A stretch of DNA of 42,742 nucleotides from DAOQAU01 sp964640325 (GTDB lineage Bacteria > Cyanobacteriota > Vampirovibrionia > Gastranaerophilales > Gastranaerophilaceae). Below are positions 1 through 8,387 of this stretch, piece after piece (position 1 is the stretch's first letter; the number at the start of each line of letters is the position of its first letter). The notes beneath the pieces are model-generated. The model was not told where the DNA came from, made no database searches, and was given only the letters and a program-made list of their open reading frames with translations. The DNA lies in contig CAZXID010000017.1 of NCBI GenBank assembly GCA_964640325.1, positions 1-42,742 on the forward strand, in the 5' to 3' direction. A program made the position numbers and the translations under genes.

Positions 1-39
1 AAAATCATGTTTCAAGCTATTACTAAGTTCTAGAGTTTT

Positions 40-270
40 CTAGGCAAGCCCCTTATTTTTTTCAATATATTGTTTTATCTCTTCTGCCGATTTGTAAACA
101 ATTCCATAATCGTTATTTATATCTCTGCACTGCCATTGATCATTCTCGCATTCCTCAAGATTTTTAAATGAAATTTTATTACAAAATTGGGATGAGGAAG
201 CATTATTTATAAAAATACTTCTGTTATTTATTTTTTTTGAGATACAGCTTGGTGTTAAATTAACTTTCAT
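40..270 (-). CDS. small hypothetical protein
   Basis: A 76-residue reading frame of unknown function. It has no signal peptide or membrane segment. The middle holds 'NKISFKNLEE' and the C-terminal part is charged and probably helical. The start has a weak purine-rich stretch (AAGGTTAG) about 10 nt upstream. It lies 97 bp downstream of the small membrane protein at 368-718 on the same strand, so it could be the last gene of that run or a separate gene. Composition resembles the other lineage-restricted proteins here, but nothing identifies a role. It could be a chance frame. Confidence 0.4.
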   Translation of the reverse strand: MKVNLTPSCISKKINNRSIFINNASSSQFCNKISFKNLEECENDQWQCRDINNDYGIVYKSAEEIKQYIEKNKGLA

Positions 271-367
271 TTATTTTTTCTAACCTTTTCACTGTATATA
301 AAAATACAAAATAAAAAAATCGCTAAAAAGATTAAAAAATGATACATTTCTTAATCTAATAGAAAAT

Positions 368-718
368 TTATTCGTTATTTTTTTCAAGTGTTGATTGAAG
401 AGCCTTTTCTAATGATTGAATTTTTGCTTCCAAAATTTCAACCTTTGAACTTTCTGTTTCAGCGTTTACAGAAGTTTTTTCAAGTTTATTTTGATATTCT
501 TTTATTCTTTTTTTGTTTTCAATTCTAGATGGCAAAAACCAAAAATATGCTATGCAAAAGCCTATATAAAGAATTTCAAGAGAAAAATATGCAAATTCTT
601 TAGCATCCAAAAAATGTTTGCCCATATAAAGTTCTGCCGCCGCAAATTTATAAGAGTAAAACATCAAACACATAACTAATAACAGAATTATAGAGACTAA
701 TTTAGAAATAATTTTCAT
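368..718 (-). CDS. small membrane protein with C-terminal coiled coil (LapA-like layout)
   Basis: 116 residues. Two hydrophobic segments (about 5-28 and 45-63) are followed by a Lys/Glu-rich region from about 68 to the end with heptad-like leucines, so the protein is probably a membrane hairpin with a cytoplasmic coiled coil. This resembles the DUF1049/LapA layout, but the sequence match is too weak for a firm family call. Its ATG overlaps the stop of the upstream pseudouridine synthase by 4 bp (ATGA), which indicates translational coupling in the lspA-rluD operon. Confidence 0.7.
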   Translation of the reverse strand: MKIISKLVSIILLLVMCLMFYSYKFAAAELYMGKHFLDAKEFAYFSLEILYIGFCIAYFWFLPSRIENKKRIKEYQNKLEKTSVNAETESSKVEILEAKIQSLEKALQSTLEKNNE

Positions 719-1644
719 GATTTTGCGCTCCTATCATCTAAATATCTTAAAACTTTTTTTATTTTTTCATCCGGTTCGATTTCAAGTTCAATTATTTCAC
801 AGGAAAAAGGTTTTGTAAATACTAATTTATAAGCTTGCAAAACTTGCTCTTGTGTTTTAACAGCAAATTTGGAAGCACCATATAAAGAATCATTTACAAC
901 AGGATGTTTAAGATGGCTTAAATGTACTCTTATTTGGTGGGTCCGACCGGTTTTTAATGTCAGCTTAAGGTAAGTATATCCACTGTATCTTTGAATAACT
1001 TCAAATTCTGTTAAGCTTGGTTTGCCATCTTCTTTAACGGCTCTTTTATGTTGATGTTTAGGGTGTCTTGAAATTGGCATATTTATTATTCCGGTATCTG
1101 TATGGAAATTACCCTGAACTACCGTCAAATATTGCCTAATCGCACTTTTTTCTTTTATTTGTTGTGCCAGAAATTCATGCGCTCTATTGTTTTTTGCGAC
1201 CATAAGCAGACCTGAGGTGTTTCTGTCCAATCGGTGCAAAATTCCCCGCCTAAATTCCCCATTAATGTTTGACAGATTTTCTCCATATTTGTATAAAAGC
1301 GCATTTACAAGTGTGTTTTCTTTTTCTGTTGAAGTGGGATGGGTGAGCATACCGGATGGTTTATTTACCACAAGCATGTTTTCATCTTCATAAATTATAT
1401 TTAGAGGAATATCCTGCGGCCGAATTATTTCGTTGGTTTCTTGATCAATAATTTGAACGGCAATTTTATCATTCAAATTTAATTTGTAAGAATTTTTTTT
1501 CTTGATATTGTTGACCAAAACATTTCCTGTTAAAATCCAAGATTGAATTTTTGAGCGCGATATTTCATTGAATGTATTAGACAAAAATAAATCCAGTCTT
1601 TTGTCTTCGTCACTTTCTTCAATTGTAAAAAAAAATGTTTTCAT
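715..1644 (-). CDS. rluD: RluA-family 23S rRNA pseudouridine synthase (RluD type)
   Basis: 309 residues, the usual length for RluD/YlyB-type enzymes that isomerise uridines in RNA to pseudouridine. The N-terminal 65 or so residues form an S4 RNA-binding domain ('SRSKIQSWILTGNVLVN'). The catalytic domain carries 'HRLDRNTSGLL' with the catalytic Asp, 'VVNKPSGMLTHP', and the C-terminal 'GRTHQIRVHL' motif. The ATG overlaps the lspA stop by 4 bp. lspA followed by an rluD-type gene is a widespread order in bacteria, which supports both calls. The exact rRNA position modified cannot be deduced from the sequence. Confidence 0.93.
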   Translation of the reverse strand: MKTFFFTIEESDEDKRLDLFLSNTFNEISRSKIQSWILTGNVLVNNIKKKNSYKLNLNDKIAVQIIDQETNEIIRPQDIPLNIIYEDENMLVVNKPSGMLTHPTSTEKENTLVNALLYKYGENLSNINGEFRRGILHRLDRNTSGLLMVAKNNRAHEFLAQQIKEKSAIRQYLTVVQGNFHTDTGIINMPISRHPKHQHKRAVKEDGKPSLTEFEVIQRYSGYTYLKLTLKTGRTHQIRVHLSHLKHPVVNDSLYGASKFAVKTQEQVLQAYKLVFTKPFSCEIIELEIEPDEKIKKVLRYLDDRSAKS

Positions 1645-2114
1645 GTCGTTTTAGTGGGTTTCTTTGTTAGAATTATCAAAATTATTATACCGAATACTCC
1701 GATATTTATGAAAATATCGGAAATATTAAATATAGGAAAATCAATAAAAGTCAGATCGAAAAAATCTCTGACGTATCCCAGAAAAATTCTTTCGTAATGG
1801 TTTCCAGAAATTCCTGACATTAAAATTGTTATAAAGAAAAGTTCTTTTACTAAAATTTTTTCTATGTTTTTGGTCACATAATAAAACATAGCAAGAATTG
1901 CTATTATTGAAATTGTAATCAACAATATCCTTGAATCCTGCATTATACTAAATGCTGCCCCATAATTTTTTGTGTATACAAAATTAATTCCATATTTTGT
2001 AAAAGACCCTATATTAAATATTTTATCCAATATCATATTAGAAAAATAAAAGTCAATAAAACAAAAAAAGAGTAAACATATTATAAAATATGTATATTTG
2101 CTATTTTTTTTCAT
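1641..2114 (-). CDS. lspA: lipoprotein signal peptidase (signal peptidase II)
   Basis: Inner-membrane aspartyl protease that removes the signal peptide from prolipoproteins. Four hydrophobic segments and the family motifs are visible: 'NYGAAFS', 'GISGNHYERIFLGYVRDF' and 'FNISD'. The two catalytic aspartates (in VRDF and NISD) are present, but the conserved Asp of GNxxDR is Glu here. The frame is open to a TTG at 2147 and has an ATG at 2135. I chose the ATG at 2114 because AAGG lies 9 nt before it. All options overlap the end of the upstream secreted-protein gene. A lipoprotein candidate occurs at 33766. Confidence 0.9.
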   Translation of the reverse strand: MKKNSKYTYFIICLLFFCFIDFYFSNMILDKIFNIGSFTKYGINFVYTKNYGAAFSIMQDSRILLITISIIAILAMFYYVTKNIEKILVKELFFITILMSGISGNHYERIFLGYVRDFFDLTFIDFPIFNISDIFINIGVFGIIILIILTKKPTKTT

Positions 2115-3021
2115 TTTCTTCGGCCTTTTTTTCATTATACTTTTCAAGCTTTGTAGAAATTACGTTAACTCTAGACATTGCAAATCCCATTCCGGTTATA
2201 TTTATTTTTATATTTGTGCCTTTTTCAAAATCAAGTTTTGCTATACCAAACGATGCAACTGCAAACTCGTTAAGATTTTCGCTGTTGGAAACAAACATTC
2301 TTTCAAGCACTCCGTTTTCAGGGAGTCTTCTGAATACTTCTTCGGCTTGAATCTGCGGATAAGTTATTTTTTCTCGCCCTATTGAAGCAAGAACAATGGT
2401 GTCATTAGGCGGTCTTATTTTTAAAGTTGCCGTATATTCTGTATTTATAGGGATTTCCGAGGGGGCATTAAGATTAAAAACCGAATACCTTGCACTGCCA
2501 TAGGTTAAATATGTTTTTTCGGAAATAATCTTGTCTGCGGTTATTTTCCATTCGTTTGCGATTTTCTCAAGAAAATAAAAAGTGTTAGAATTGCTTTCAA
2601 GATACCCTTTATCTTTTACAACACTACCTGCAGAAGCCGTTTGCGTAAAAGCATTTTCTTTAAGGTAAACAGTGGCGTAATTTCCGTCTATGTTTATATC
2701 TACGATTTCTATTTTATACTTAATTCCGGGGTAATTATCCCAAGTCTTTTTAATCAAATCAAAATAATTTTCTCTGTTAAATCCGTCTGCATTGTGATAA
2801 TTTGGGGCATATAAATCTTTTAATTGATTAAATTTGTATTCGTTGGAAAATTTTGTGTGAAGGTAAAATGTATCTCTAATTTCATCATAAGGATTTTGAG
2901 AGGTCGTTTTTATTTTATCAAAAAACCCTTTTTGACTGAGCAAAGCTATATTTTCAGACTCTGCCAATGTACTTTGGGCAAAAATTATTACCGTTAAAAA
3001 CATCCAAAAAAGTTTTTTCAT
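2101..3021 (-). CDS. secreted NTF2-like protein of unknown function
   Basis: 306 residues with a clear signal peptide (about 1-20, ending 'AQSTLA'). Residues about 45-165 read like an NTF2/SnoaL-type fold: 'IRDTFYLHTKFSNEYKFNQL', then 'YATVYLKENAF' and 'FYFLEKIANEWKITADKI', the standard order of strands in such domains. The rest is beta-rich and ends in a charged tail. Expected in the periplasm or on the cell surface. The ATG follows GAGGTAA and lies 6 bp after the PQ-loop gene. Its 3' end overlaps lspA. No enzymatic motif was seen. Confidence 0.8.
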   Translation of the reverse strand: MKKLFWMFLTVIIFAQSTLAESENIALLSQKGFFDKIKTTSQNPYDEIRDTFYLHTKFSNEYKFNQLKDLYAPNYHNADGFNRENYFDLIKKTWDNYPGIKYKIEIVDINIDGNYATVYLKENAFTQTASAGSVVKDKGYLESNSNTFYFLEKIANEWKITADKIISEKTYLTYGSARYSVFNLNAPSEIPINTEYTATLKIRPPNDTIVLASIGREKITYPQIQAEEVFRRLPENGVLERMFVSNSENLNEFAVASFGIAKLDFEKGTNIKINITGMGFAMSRVNVISTKLEKYNEKKAEENEKK

Positions 3022-3027
3022 ATTACC

Positions 3028-3330
3028 TCAATCATTTTTCCTGTAAATAAACCAAAGTGACATATCGGCAAACACCATCAGTCCGTTAAAAATGTAGAGC
3101 CAGATTACGTAGTCAAAATTATATATTGCTTTGTGTATTGTCCCAAAAATGTACCCGAGCAAAATCAAAAATAAAAACAGCAAGCTTTTGCCCTTTACGG
3201 ACTTGGTTTTGTAAGTTTTTAAAAGAGAAACAGGCCAGCTTATACCGAAGCAAACAAGCATTAAAATTTCATAATAACTGAAATTTGGATTGTTAATATA
3301 ATTTATTGTATTTTGTAAAAAATGCAACAT
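3028..3330 (-). CDS. small PQ-loop-like integral membrane protein
   Basis: About 100 residues with three hydrophobic segments. 'CFGISWPVSLLKTYKTKSVK' followed by 'GKSLLFLFLILLGYIFGTIH' resembles half of a PQ-loop/SemiSWEET-type bundle, with Pro in the first helix and a basic K-[ST]-K loop. Similar short proteins are usually left as hypothetical; the transported substrate, if any, is unknown. The frame extends one codon further to a TTG, but the ATG with AAGGG about 10 nt upstream is better. It is the first gene of the minus-strand run ending near 368. Confidence 0.75.
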   Translation of the reverse strand: MLHFLQNTINYINNPNFSYYEILMLVCFGISWPVSLLKTYKTKSVKGKSLLFLFLILLGYIFGTIHKAIYNFDYVIWLYIFNGLMVFADMSLWFIYRKND

Positions 3331-3515
3331 CAAATCAAAGCCCTTATGTATTTAATACATAAATTATACTTTAAAAGCCTTTATAAGTAATAGTTTAAAA
3401 AGACTAGATTTTGCAATTAAAAAGGAGCGAAATCTTATATTTATCCGGGAGTTATTTAAATATTTTTATTTTTAATATTTGTCATTTTTTCTTTTTTATA
3501 TCGACGTAAAGAATG

Positions 3516-3543
3516 TAGGGTGCAGATTTCTGCACCTTTTTGG
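3516..3543 (+). terminator. GTAGGGTG-type hairpin with T run
   Basis: GGTGCAGA-tt-TCTGCACC is a perfect 8-bp hairpin (3519-3536) followed by TTTTT on the plus strand. No plus-strand gene precedes it closely, so it may be a dispersed repeat rather than a working terminator. The lead-in GTAGGGTG recurs on the minus strand beside the hairpin at 26395-26415. Confidence 0.5.
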
Positions 3544-3626
3544 TATTGATTCTTTTTGGTGCGTTTGTGCGGATGAAATAAGCTAAAACTCATTTCTTTT
3601 TACATTAACGCTCCCTACTCTCTCTT

Positions 3627-3656
3627 GAGATCCTGAAATAAATTCAGGATGACGTG
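3627..3656. repeat. dispersed palindromic repeat (GATCCTGAA...TTCAGGATGACG type)
   Basis: GATCCTGAAATAAATTCAGG followed by ATGACGTG. The same unit is found at 29254-29282, as a variant at 29419-29444, and in double, head-to-head form inside purL at 40841-40915. Such palindromes are known from many bacterial genomes and can be translated as HAELVSAS peptides. Confidence 0.8.
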
Positions 3657-3674
3657 CTTACTTAAACCCTTAAG

Positions 3675-3733
3675 CCATTCACCCATTCAGCCGTTCAGCC
3701 TTTCAGCTGTTCACCCCTTCACCCCTTCACCCG
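3675..3733. repeat. degenerate tandem 8-mer tract
   Basis: About seven imperfect copies of an 8-9 bp unit of the form (A/G/T)TTCA(C/G)CC, such as ATTCACCC, ATTCAGCC, GTTCAGCC and CTTCACCC. The tract sits in the 429-bp spacer just past the 3' end of the fliI-like gene. The remainder of the spacer (3334-3515) is A/T-rich and I see no gene in it. Confidence 0.7.
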
Positions 3734-3762
3734 TTTAAATCTATTTACCATTTACGCCGAAC

Positions 3763-5112
3763 TTAAATTTCCACATTTGACATCATGGAAATCAAGGTTT
3801 GAATTGTGTTTTCCATATTTACGCTCTCGGAAATTTTCTGCTGCAAAAAGGCGTTTACTTTCGGCATCATTTCTATAGCGACATCTAGCGTAGGATTAGT
3901 CCCCGGCTGGTACATGCCAACATCAATCAAATCTTTGTTTTCTCTGTAAATAGCCAAAATTTTCCTCATTTTTGCAGCGGCTTCTTTTTGTTCCTCAGAA
4001 GTAATTTCTGTAAAAAGTCTTGAAATACTTCCCAAAACATCTATTGCCGGATAATGGTTCATCTCTGCTACTTTTCTTGAAAGAAAAACGTGTCCGTCGA
4101 CAATTCCCCTTACTGTGTCAACAACAGGGTCTGTAATGTCATCACCTTCCATTAAGACCGTATAAAGTGCCGTAATAGAACCTTCAGGGCTGTTTCCCGT
4201 CCTTTCCAATGCTTTTTGAAGCCAAGAAAAAATCGAAGGCGGATAACCCTTCATCGTAGGTGGCTCCCCGATAGAAAGCCCGACCTCTCTTCCCGCCATG
4301 GCGCAGCGCGTTACTGTATCGGTCATTAAGAAAACTTTTTTACCCTGATCTCTAAAATATTCACAAACCGCGGTTGCAGAAAGCAAACACTTTTGCCTTA
4401 TTAAAGGCGGTTGGTCGCCGGTTGAACAAACAAGAACAGATTTTTTCATGCCTTCTTCACCTAAAGAATTTTCGATAAAATCTCTTACTTCCCTACCGCG
4501 CTCTCCAATAAGTGCCATAACATTCACATCGGCATCCGAGTTTCTTGCCATCATCCCCAAAAGGGTGCTTTTTCCGACTCCGGAGCCTGCAAAAAGCCCC
4601 ATTCTTTGACCGCAGCCGAATGTTAAACATGAATCAATCGCCCTTACACCGGTTGAAAACATTTCTTTAATCAACGGCCTTTTAAAAGCATCGGGCGGAG
4701 AATTTTCCACCGAAACCCATTTTGCTTCGGTTGTATCTAATGGCATTCCGTCTATAGGTTCACCAAGAGGATTAATTAATCTTCCCAACAAAAAATCTCC
4801 TACGGGGAGCATTATAGGGCCTCCTGTGCTTTGAACAAGACTGCCTTGTCCTATTCCTGCCCCGTCATAAAGCAAAAGAAGCTGAGCAACATCACCTTTA
4901 AAAGCGACAACTTCAGCCGCTTTCTTTTCTCCATACATGTTTTCTATGTAACACAAGTCCCCAATTTTTAGGCCGGGAAGTTTAACCTCAACAGTTAATC
5001 CCAAAAGCTTTGAAACGCTTCCTTTGTATTTGTACAAAGATGTAGAATCAATAACGTGTTTTGCACGATTCTTAATTTCAGATATTGTGTTTTTTGAAGT
5101 TTCATCAATCAT
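3763..5112 (-). CDS. fliI: FliI/YscN-family export ATPase
   Basis: About 449 residues, the normal length for the flagellar or type III export ATPase that powers unloading of substrates at the export gate in the cytoplasm. It has the N-terminal beta-barrel, Walker A 'AGSGVGKST', 'GERGREVRDFI', Walker B-region 'VFLMTDTVTRCAMAGREVGL', and 'GEPPTMKGYPPSIFSWLQ', typical of FliI rather than F1 beta. The frame opens at a GTG (5130), which overlaps the ribosome-binding GGTGGAG; the ATG at 5112 is the likely start. No other flagellar gene is next to it. Confidence 0.92.
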   Translation of the reverse strand: MIDETSKNTISEIKNRAKHVIDSTSLYKYKGSVSKLLGLTVEVKLPGLKIGDLCYIENMYGEKKAAEVVAFKGDVAQLLLLYDGAGIGQGSLVQSTGGPIMLPVGDFLLGRLINPLGEPIDGMPLDTTEAKWVSVENSPPDAFKRPLIKEMFSTGVRAIDSCLTFGCGQRMGLFAGSGVGKSTLLGMMARNSDADVNVMALIGERGREVRDFIENSLGEEGMKKSVLVCSTGDQPPLIRQKCLLSATAVCEYFRDQGKKVFLMTDTVTRCAMAGREVGLSIGEPPTMKGYPPSIFSWLQKALERTGNSPEGSITALYTVLMEGDDITDPVVDTVRGIVDGHVFLSRKVAEMNHYPAIDVLGSISRLFTEITSEEQKEAAAKMRKILAIYRENKDLIDVGMYQPGTNPTLDVAIEMMPKVNAFLQQKISESVNMENTIQTLISMMSNVEI

Positions 5113-5185
5113 TGCAGTGCAAATCTCCACCCCTTAAATGTATTCTAGCATATTTTTATTATTTAGGGCAATGTTTTGCGCTTTG

Positions 5186-5386
5186 CTAAGCCATTGATAA
5201 TCCGTACATAGGTTTTATGATAACTTCGACATTAGAATCATAAGGTTTTAAAGCCTCTTTAAGATTTTTAAGGGCCTCTTCTTCGGTTTTTCCAAAGCCT
5301 ATAACATTTTTAACTATACAATTGGCGTTAAAATTGTTATTACGGTTGTTTTTATATACCATGGCCGGATATTCGATTGTTGACAT
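5186..5386 (-). CDS. HicB-like small protein (lone antitoxin-type fold)
   Basis: 66 residues. 'IEYPAMVYKNNRNNNF' and 'GFGKTEEEALKNLKEALKPY' match the start and the helix of the HicB partial RNase-H fold. There is no C-terminal DNA-binding domain and no hicA-like toxin gene on either side. Start ATG has a good AGAGGTGA 5 nt upstream. It lies 56 bp before the fliI start on the same strand and may be cotranscribed with it. It is probably a solitary HicB-fold protein rather than half of a toxin-antitoxin pair. Confidence 0.7.
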   Translation of the reverse strand: MSTIEYPAMVYKNNRNNNFNANCIVKNVIGFGKTEEEALKNLKEALKPYDSNVEVIIKPMYGLSMA

Positions 5387-5563
5387 GAATTCACCTCTTT
5401 TTTTTCTAACATCTATGTATAATCGTCATTTATTTTTAAATCTTAAATTTATTTCAAATTCCCCTCTGTTTGGAGGGTATGGGCGGAATCACTTTTGAAA
5501 AATCAATTTTGATTTTTTAGTTTTTTTTTGTGCTAATATGTCATTACAAGATTCAGAGGAATT

Positions 5564-6514
5564 ATGAAGATAAGTGTAAAAGTGCCGGCTACAACGGCAA
5601 ATATAGGTTCAGGATTTGATTGTTTGGGCATGGCTTTGCCTATTTATAACACTGTAACCATTGAAGAAACAGTTTTGCCCGGCACCGGAATAGAAATTAA
5701 TGTAATGTCAGAAGATGACACTGAAGAAGATTTTGCGATGGAGCATATTCCTACGGATGAAAACAACATTGTCTATAAGGCAGTTGAATTGCTTTATAAT
5801 TCAATCGGACAAAATCCTGCAGAATTAAAAATAACAATAAAATCTCAAATACCCATAGCAAGAGGGCTTGGAAGCTCGGCGGCTGTAATTGTAGGCGGAC
5901 TTCTTGCTGCAAACGAATTGTTGGGAAAACCTGCAGATGAAGCGGCTTTGCTTTCTATCGCAACAGAAGTTGAAGGGCATCCAGATAACGTTACACCCGC
6001 AATAGTAGGTGGCCTTGTTTTAACTTCACAGGAAGAAGACGGAAGTATTCTTTACAGAAAGCTTAAATGGCCCGAAGAATGGCATATAACTGTTTGTATT
6101 CCCGATTTTGAACTTGCAACAGAGATCGCACGATCTGTTTTGCCCAAAGAAGTTCCGATGGAAGATGCGACTTTTAATGCAAGAAGACTTGCCATGTTTA
6201 TCGAAGCTATTCATTCAAAAGATGCCGAATTGATGAAGTTGGCGCTTCAAGATAAGCTTCATCAGCAATATCGGATGAAATTAGTCCCCGGACTTTGTGA
6301 AATCATTGAAAATCTTAAGCACGAAGAAAACGTTTTGGGATGTGTGCTAAGCGGTGCAGGGCCTTCTATTTTGGTTGTTTCTCAGAAAAATAATTTGGAA
6401 AAAATTAAGTCTATTGTCAGTGAAACTTGGGCAAATTTAAATGTAAAAACGGATATCAGAACCCTTAAAGTAGAAGAAAACGGTGCCCAAATACTTGAAG
6501 CAAGTTTAGTTTGA
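5564..6514 (+). CDS. thrB: homoserine kinase
   Basis: 316 residues. ATP-dependent phosphorylation of L-homoserine to O-phosphohomoserine in threonine synthesis. GHMP-kinase motifs are clear: N-terminal 'PATTANIGSGFDCLGMAL', the ATP-binding 'PIARGLGSSAAVIVGGLLAA', 'VEGHPDNVTPAIVGG', and C-terminal 'GCVLSGAGPSILV'. The start is well set by AGAGGA 5 nt before the ATG. No other threonine genes are adjacent, so it appears to be transcribed alone. An A/T-rich inverted repeat (5497-5520) and a CCCTC/GAGGG pair lie just upstream, divergent from the HicB-like gene. Confidence 0.95.
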   Translation: MKISVKVPATTANIGSGFDCLGMALPIYNTVTIEETVLPGTGIEINVMSEDDTEEDFAMEHIPTDENNIVYKAVELLYNSIGQNPAELKITIKSQIPIARGLGSSAAVIVGGLLAANELLGKPADEAALLSIATEVEGHPDNVTPAIVGGLVLTSQEEDGSILYRKLKWPEEWHITVCIPDFELATEIARSVLPKEVPMEDATFNARRLAMFIEAIHSKDAELMKLALQDKLHQQYRMKLVPGLCEIIENLKHEENVLGCVLSGAGPSILVVSQKNNLEKIKSIVSETWANLNVKTDIRTLKVEENGAQILEASLV

Positions 6515-6608
6515 ACCACCAAGTAAATTTTTATTAAGACAGTAGCAAATTAAAATATTTTCATTTTTTTATAAACCATTATTTTTTTTAAAGAGAAAGG
6601 GATATTAT

Positions 6609-8006
6609 ATGTTTGTTGACAAAGAGAGTCGTTCTAATGTTTCATTTGAAGGTACGGGCAGTTTGCTGATTAAGTATCATAAGTATTCTGAAAAAATGGG
6701 ACAAGAAATTCTGCAATTAATGGAACAGAAAGTCGGTAAGTTTTCCGGTGATATAAAAAGCTTTTTAAAAAGCAATGGTGCCGTGAATGAAGCAGGCGAT
6801 TTAGTGGGTTTTAAGCCAAAAAGTATCACCATACTTGACGGAAATGAATATTTTGATGAGGAGATACTTAAAGGCGTTCCTTTTATATTTCAAAGAGGCG
6901 GAAGGCTTGATAAAGTTATTGACGTTGATAAAATTAAAATCGAAGGCGGACAAAATGTCGGTATTAGGGCTAAATTTGTAAGTATTTTAGGTGATTTTAA
7001 GTCAAGATTTGTTGAGGCTGAAAATTTAAAGGTAAGAAAAAGCAAATTAGATTCGTATGTCGAAGCAACAAACGCAGCATTTTACGATTCTTCAAATCTT
7101 AAAAAAATGAGCGTATCTGAAGACCTTGATCTTTATGGAAGATCAAAAGTACAAAATTCACATGTAGGCAATTTGTTTTTATTTGACAAATCTTTTGCCC
7201 GTAATGTTGCTGTTGAAAAGAGCTTTACGGCTTATGAGAATTCAAAGGCTTTAAGCCTAACAATAGGAAAGGATGCAGAGTTGTTTGATTCTGCTGTTTT
7301 ATCAAATTCAAAGATTAAATACGGTCCATTAGATACTCATGAGAGTTCCATGGCATTTAATGTAATCGCAGGTGTTGTGAATACTCATGATGACTCAATA
7401 CTGCGTAATATAGTTGCTAAGCAAAATATTTTCGCTTTTGGTTTTTCAAAGATAAAAAATTCAATTTCAAGAGGAGGACTTATTGCAGGTGGATCTGCTT
7501 CTGTTTCAGATGTTAGCGTTAGAGAAGGCTCACAGATAGCCCAGAAGGCTGTTGCAATAGGGCTAAAAACCAATAACTTAAAGGTTACTGATAGTGCAAG
7601 GGTTGAAAAATCTTTGGTTAAAGATGACTTATCATTGCATCAGGATGCCGTTGCCGTAAATGTAAAGGTCGGAGATTGGGCAAATGTTTCAGATAGAGCA
7701 AAATTACAAAAATCTGAAGTAAAAAGAGGATTAGCACTTCATGATAATGGCCAAGCCTCTGACGTTTGGGTACAACAAGAAGGTTTAAATGTGAATGATA
7801 CAGCCGGTATTAAAAATATAATTGCACCTCAATATTATCTTTTTGACAAAAGTGAAATTGGCGGAATAATTCAAGGTAAAATTAATTATATGGCTTGTGG
7901 GGTTAAAATTAACCCTGATACAAAGTTTGATGCTGTCGCAAGACGTTCATTGCCTATCACAAGATTTAGAGCTAAATTTTTCAGCAAGCACAGTTTGAAA
8001 GTTTAA
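6609..8006 (+). CDS. predicted cytoplasmic beta-solenoid repeat protein
   Basis: 465 residues, unknown family. From about residue 172 to 424 the sequence is built of roughly 15 imperfect repeats of 15-18 residues with the pattern [hydrophobic]-x-[hydrophobic]-x-D-x-S/A-x-[hydrophobic]-x(3)-[hydrophobic], for example 'LKVTDSARVEKSLVKDD', 'LSLHQDAVAVNVKVGDW' and 'ANVSDRAKLQKSEVKRG'. That periodicity is typical of a beta-helix or solenoid. Residues 1-100 are non-repetitive. There is no signal peptide, so the protein is probably cytoplasmic, or exported by an unrecognised route. A bactofilin-like scaffold is one possibility. The ATG has AGAGAAAGGG about 7 nt upstream. Confidence 0.8.
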   Translation: MFVDKESRSNVSFEGTGSLLIKYHKYSEKMGQEILQLMEQKVGKFSGDIKSFLKSNGAVNEAGDLVGFKPKSITILDGNEYFDEEILKGVPFIFQRGGRLDKVIDVDKIKIEGGQNVGIRAKFVSILGDFKSRFVEAENLKVRKSKLDSYVEATNAAFYDSSNLKKMSVSEDLDLYGRSKVQNSHVGNLFLFDKSFARNVAVEKSFTAYENSKALSLTIGKDAELFDSAVLSNSKIKYGPLDTHESSMAFNVIAGVVNTHDDSILRNIVAKQNIFAFGFSKIKNSISRGGLIAGGSASVSDVSVREGSQIAQKAVAIGLKTNNLKVTDSARVEKSLVKDDLSLHQDAVAVNVKVGDWANVSDRAKLQKSEVKRGLALHDNGQASDVWVQQEGLNVNDTAGIKNIIAPQYYLFDKSEIGGIIQGKINYMACGVKINPDTKFDAVARRSLPITRFRAKFFSKHSLKV

Positions 8007-8008
8007 TT

Positions 8009-8386
8009 TTAAAATAAATTAAATAATTTACTTCCAAACAACAAAATTCCTATTGCAATACTTATGAAGGTTGCAATCATAACAGCGCCTGCTGCTATGT
8101 CTTTTGCCATTCCGACCATTTTTGAATATTTATTTTTATAAATCGAATCGAGCGAAAATTCTATCGCCGAATTTACCATTTCGGCGATGATTACAAGAGA
8201 TATTGTAAAAAGCAAAATACTAAATTCAAGGGGTGAAAATTTTAAAATGATGCCAAAAGCAGTAACCAAAAGTGCGATAGAAAAATGCACACGGATGTTT
8301 CTTTCGCTTTTGAGCGCTAATCGTATGCCTTTAAAAGCGTTTTGGCAAGTTCCTGAAAATCCCCCTTTTGATTTATATTTCGACAT
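8009..8386 (-). CDS. dgkA: diacylglycerol/undecaprenol kinase (DgkA family)
   Basis: 125 residues, the usual size of this three-helix membrane enzyme, which phosphorylates diacylglycerol or, in Gram-positive-type members, undecaprenol. Motifs: 'NAFKGIRLALKSERNIRVH', the catalytic 'EMVNSAIEFSLD' and 'AKDIAAGAVMI'. Gene order pgpH-ybeY-dgkA is common in bacteria and matches here. It starts 1 bp after the ybeY stop with the overlapping AAAGGGA as ribosome-binding site. The substrate cannot be settled from sequence alone. Confidence 0.93.
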   Translation of the reverse strand: MSKYKSKGGFSGTCQNAFKGIRLALKSERNIRVHFSIALLVTAFGIILKFSPLEFSILLFTISLVIIAEMVNSAIEFSLDSIYKNKYSKMVGMAKDIAAGAVMIATFISIAIGILLFGSKLFNLF

Positions 8387-8387
8387 A

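Noticed and set aside
5186..5386. Complete hicAB toxin-antitoxin pair
   Set aside because: No hicA-like frame (small basic dsRNA-binding fold with catalytic His) on either side.
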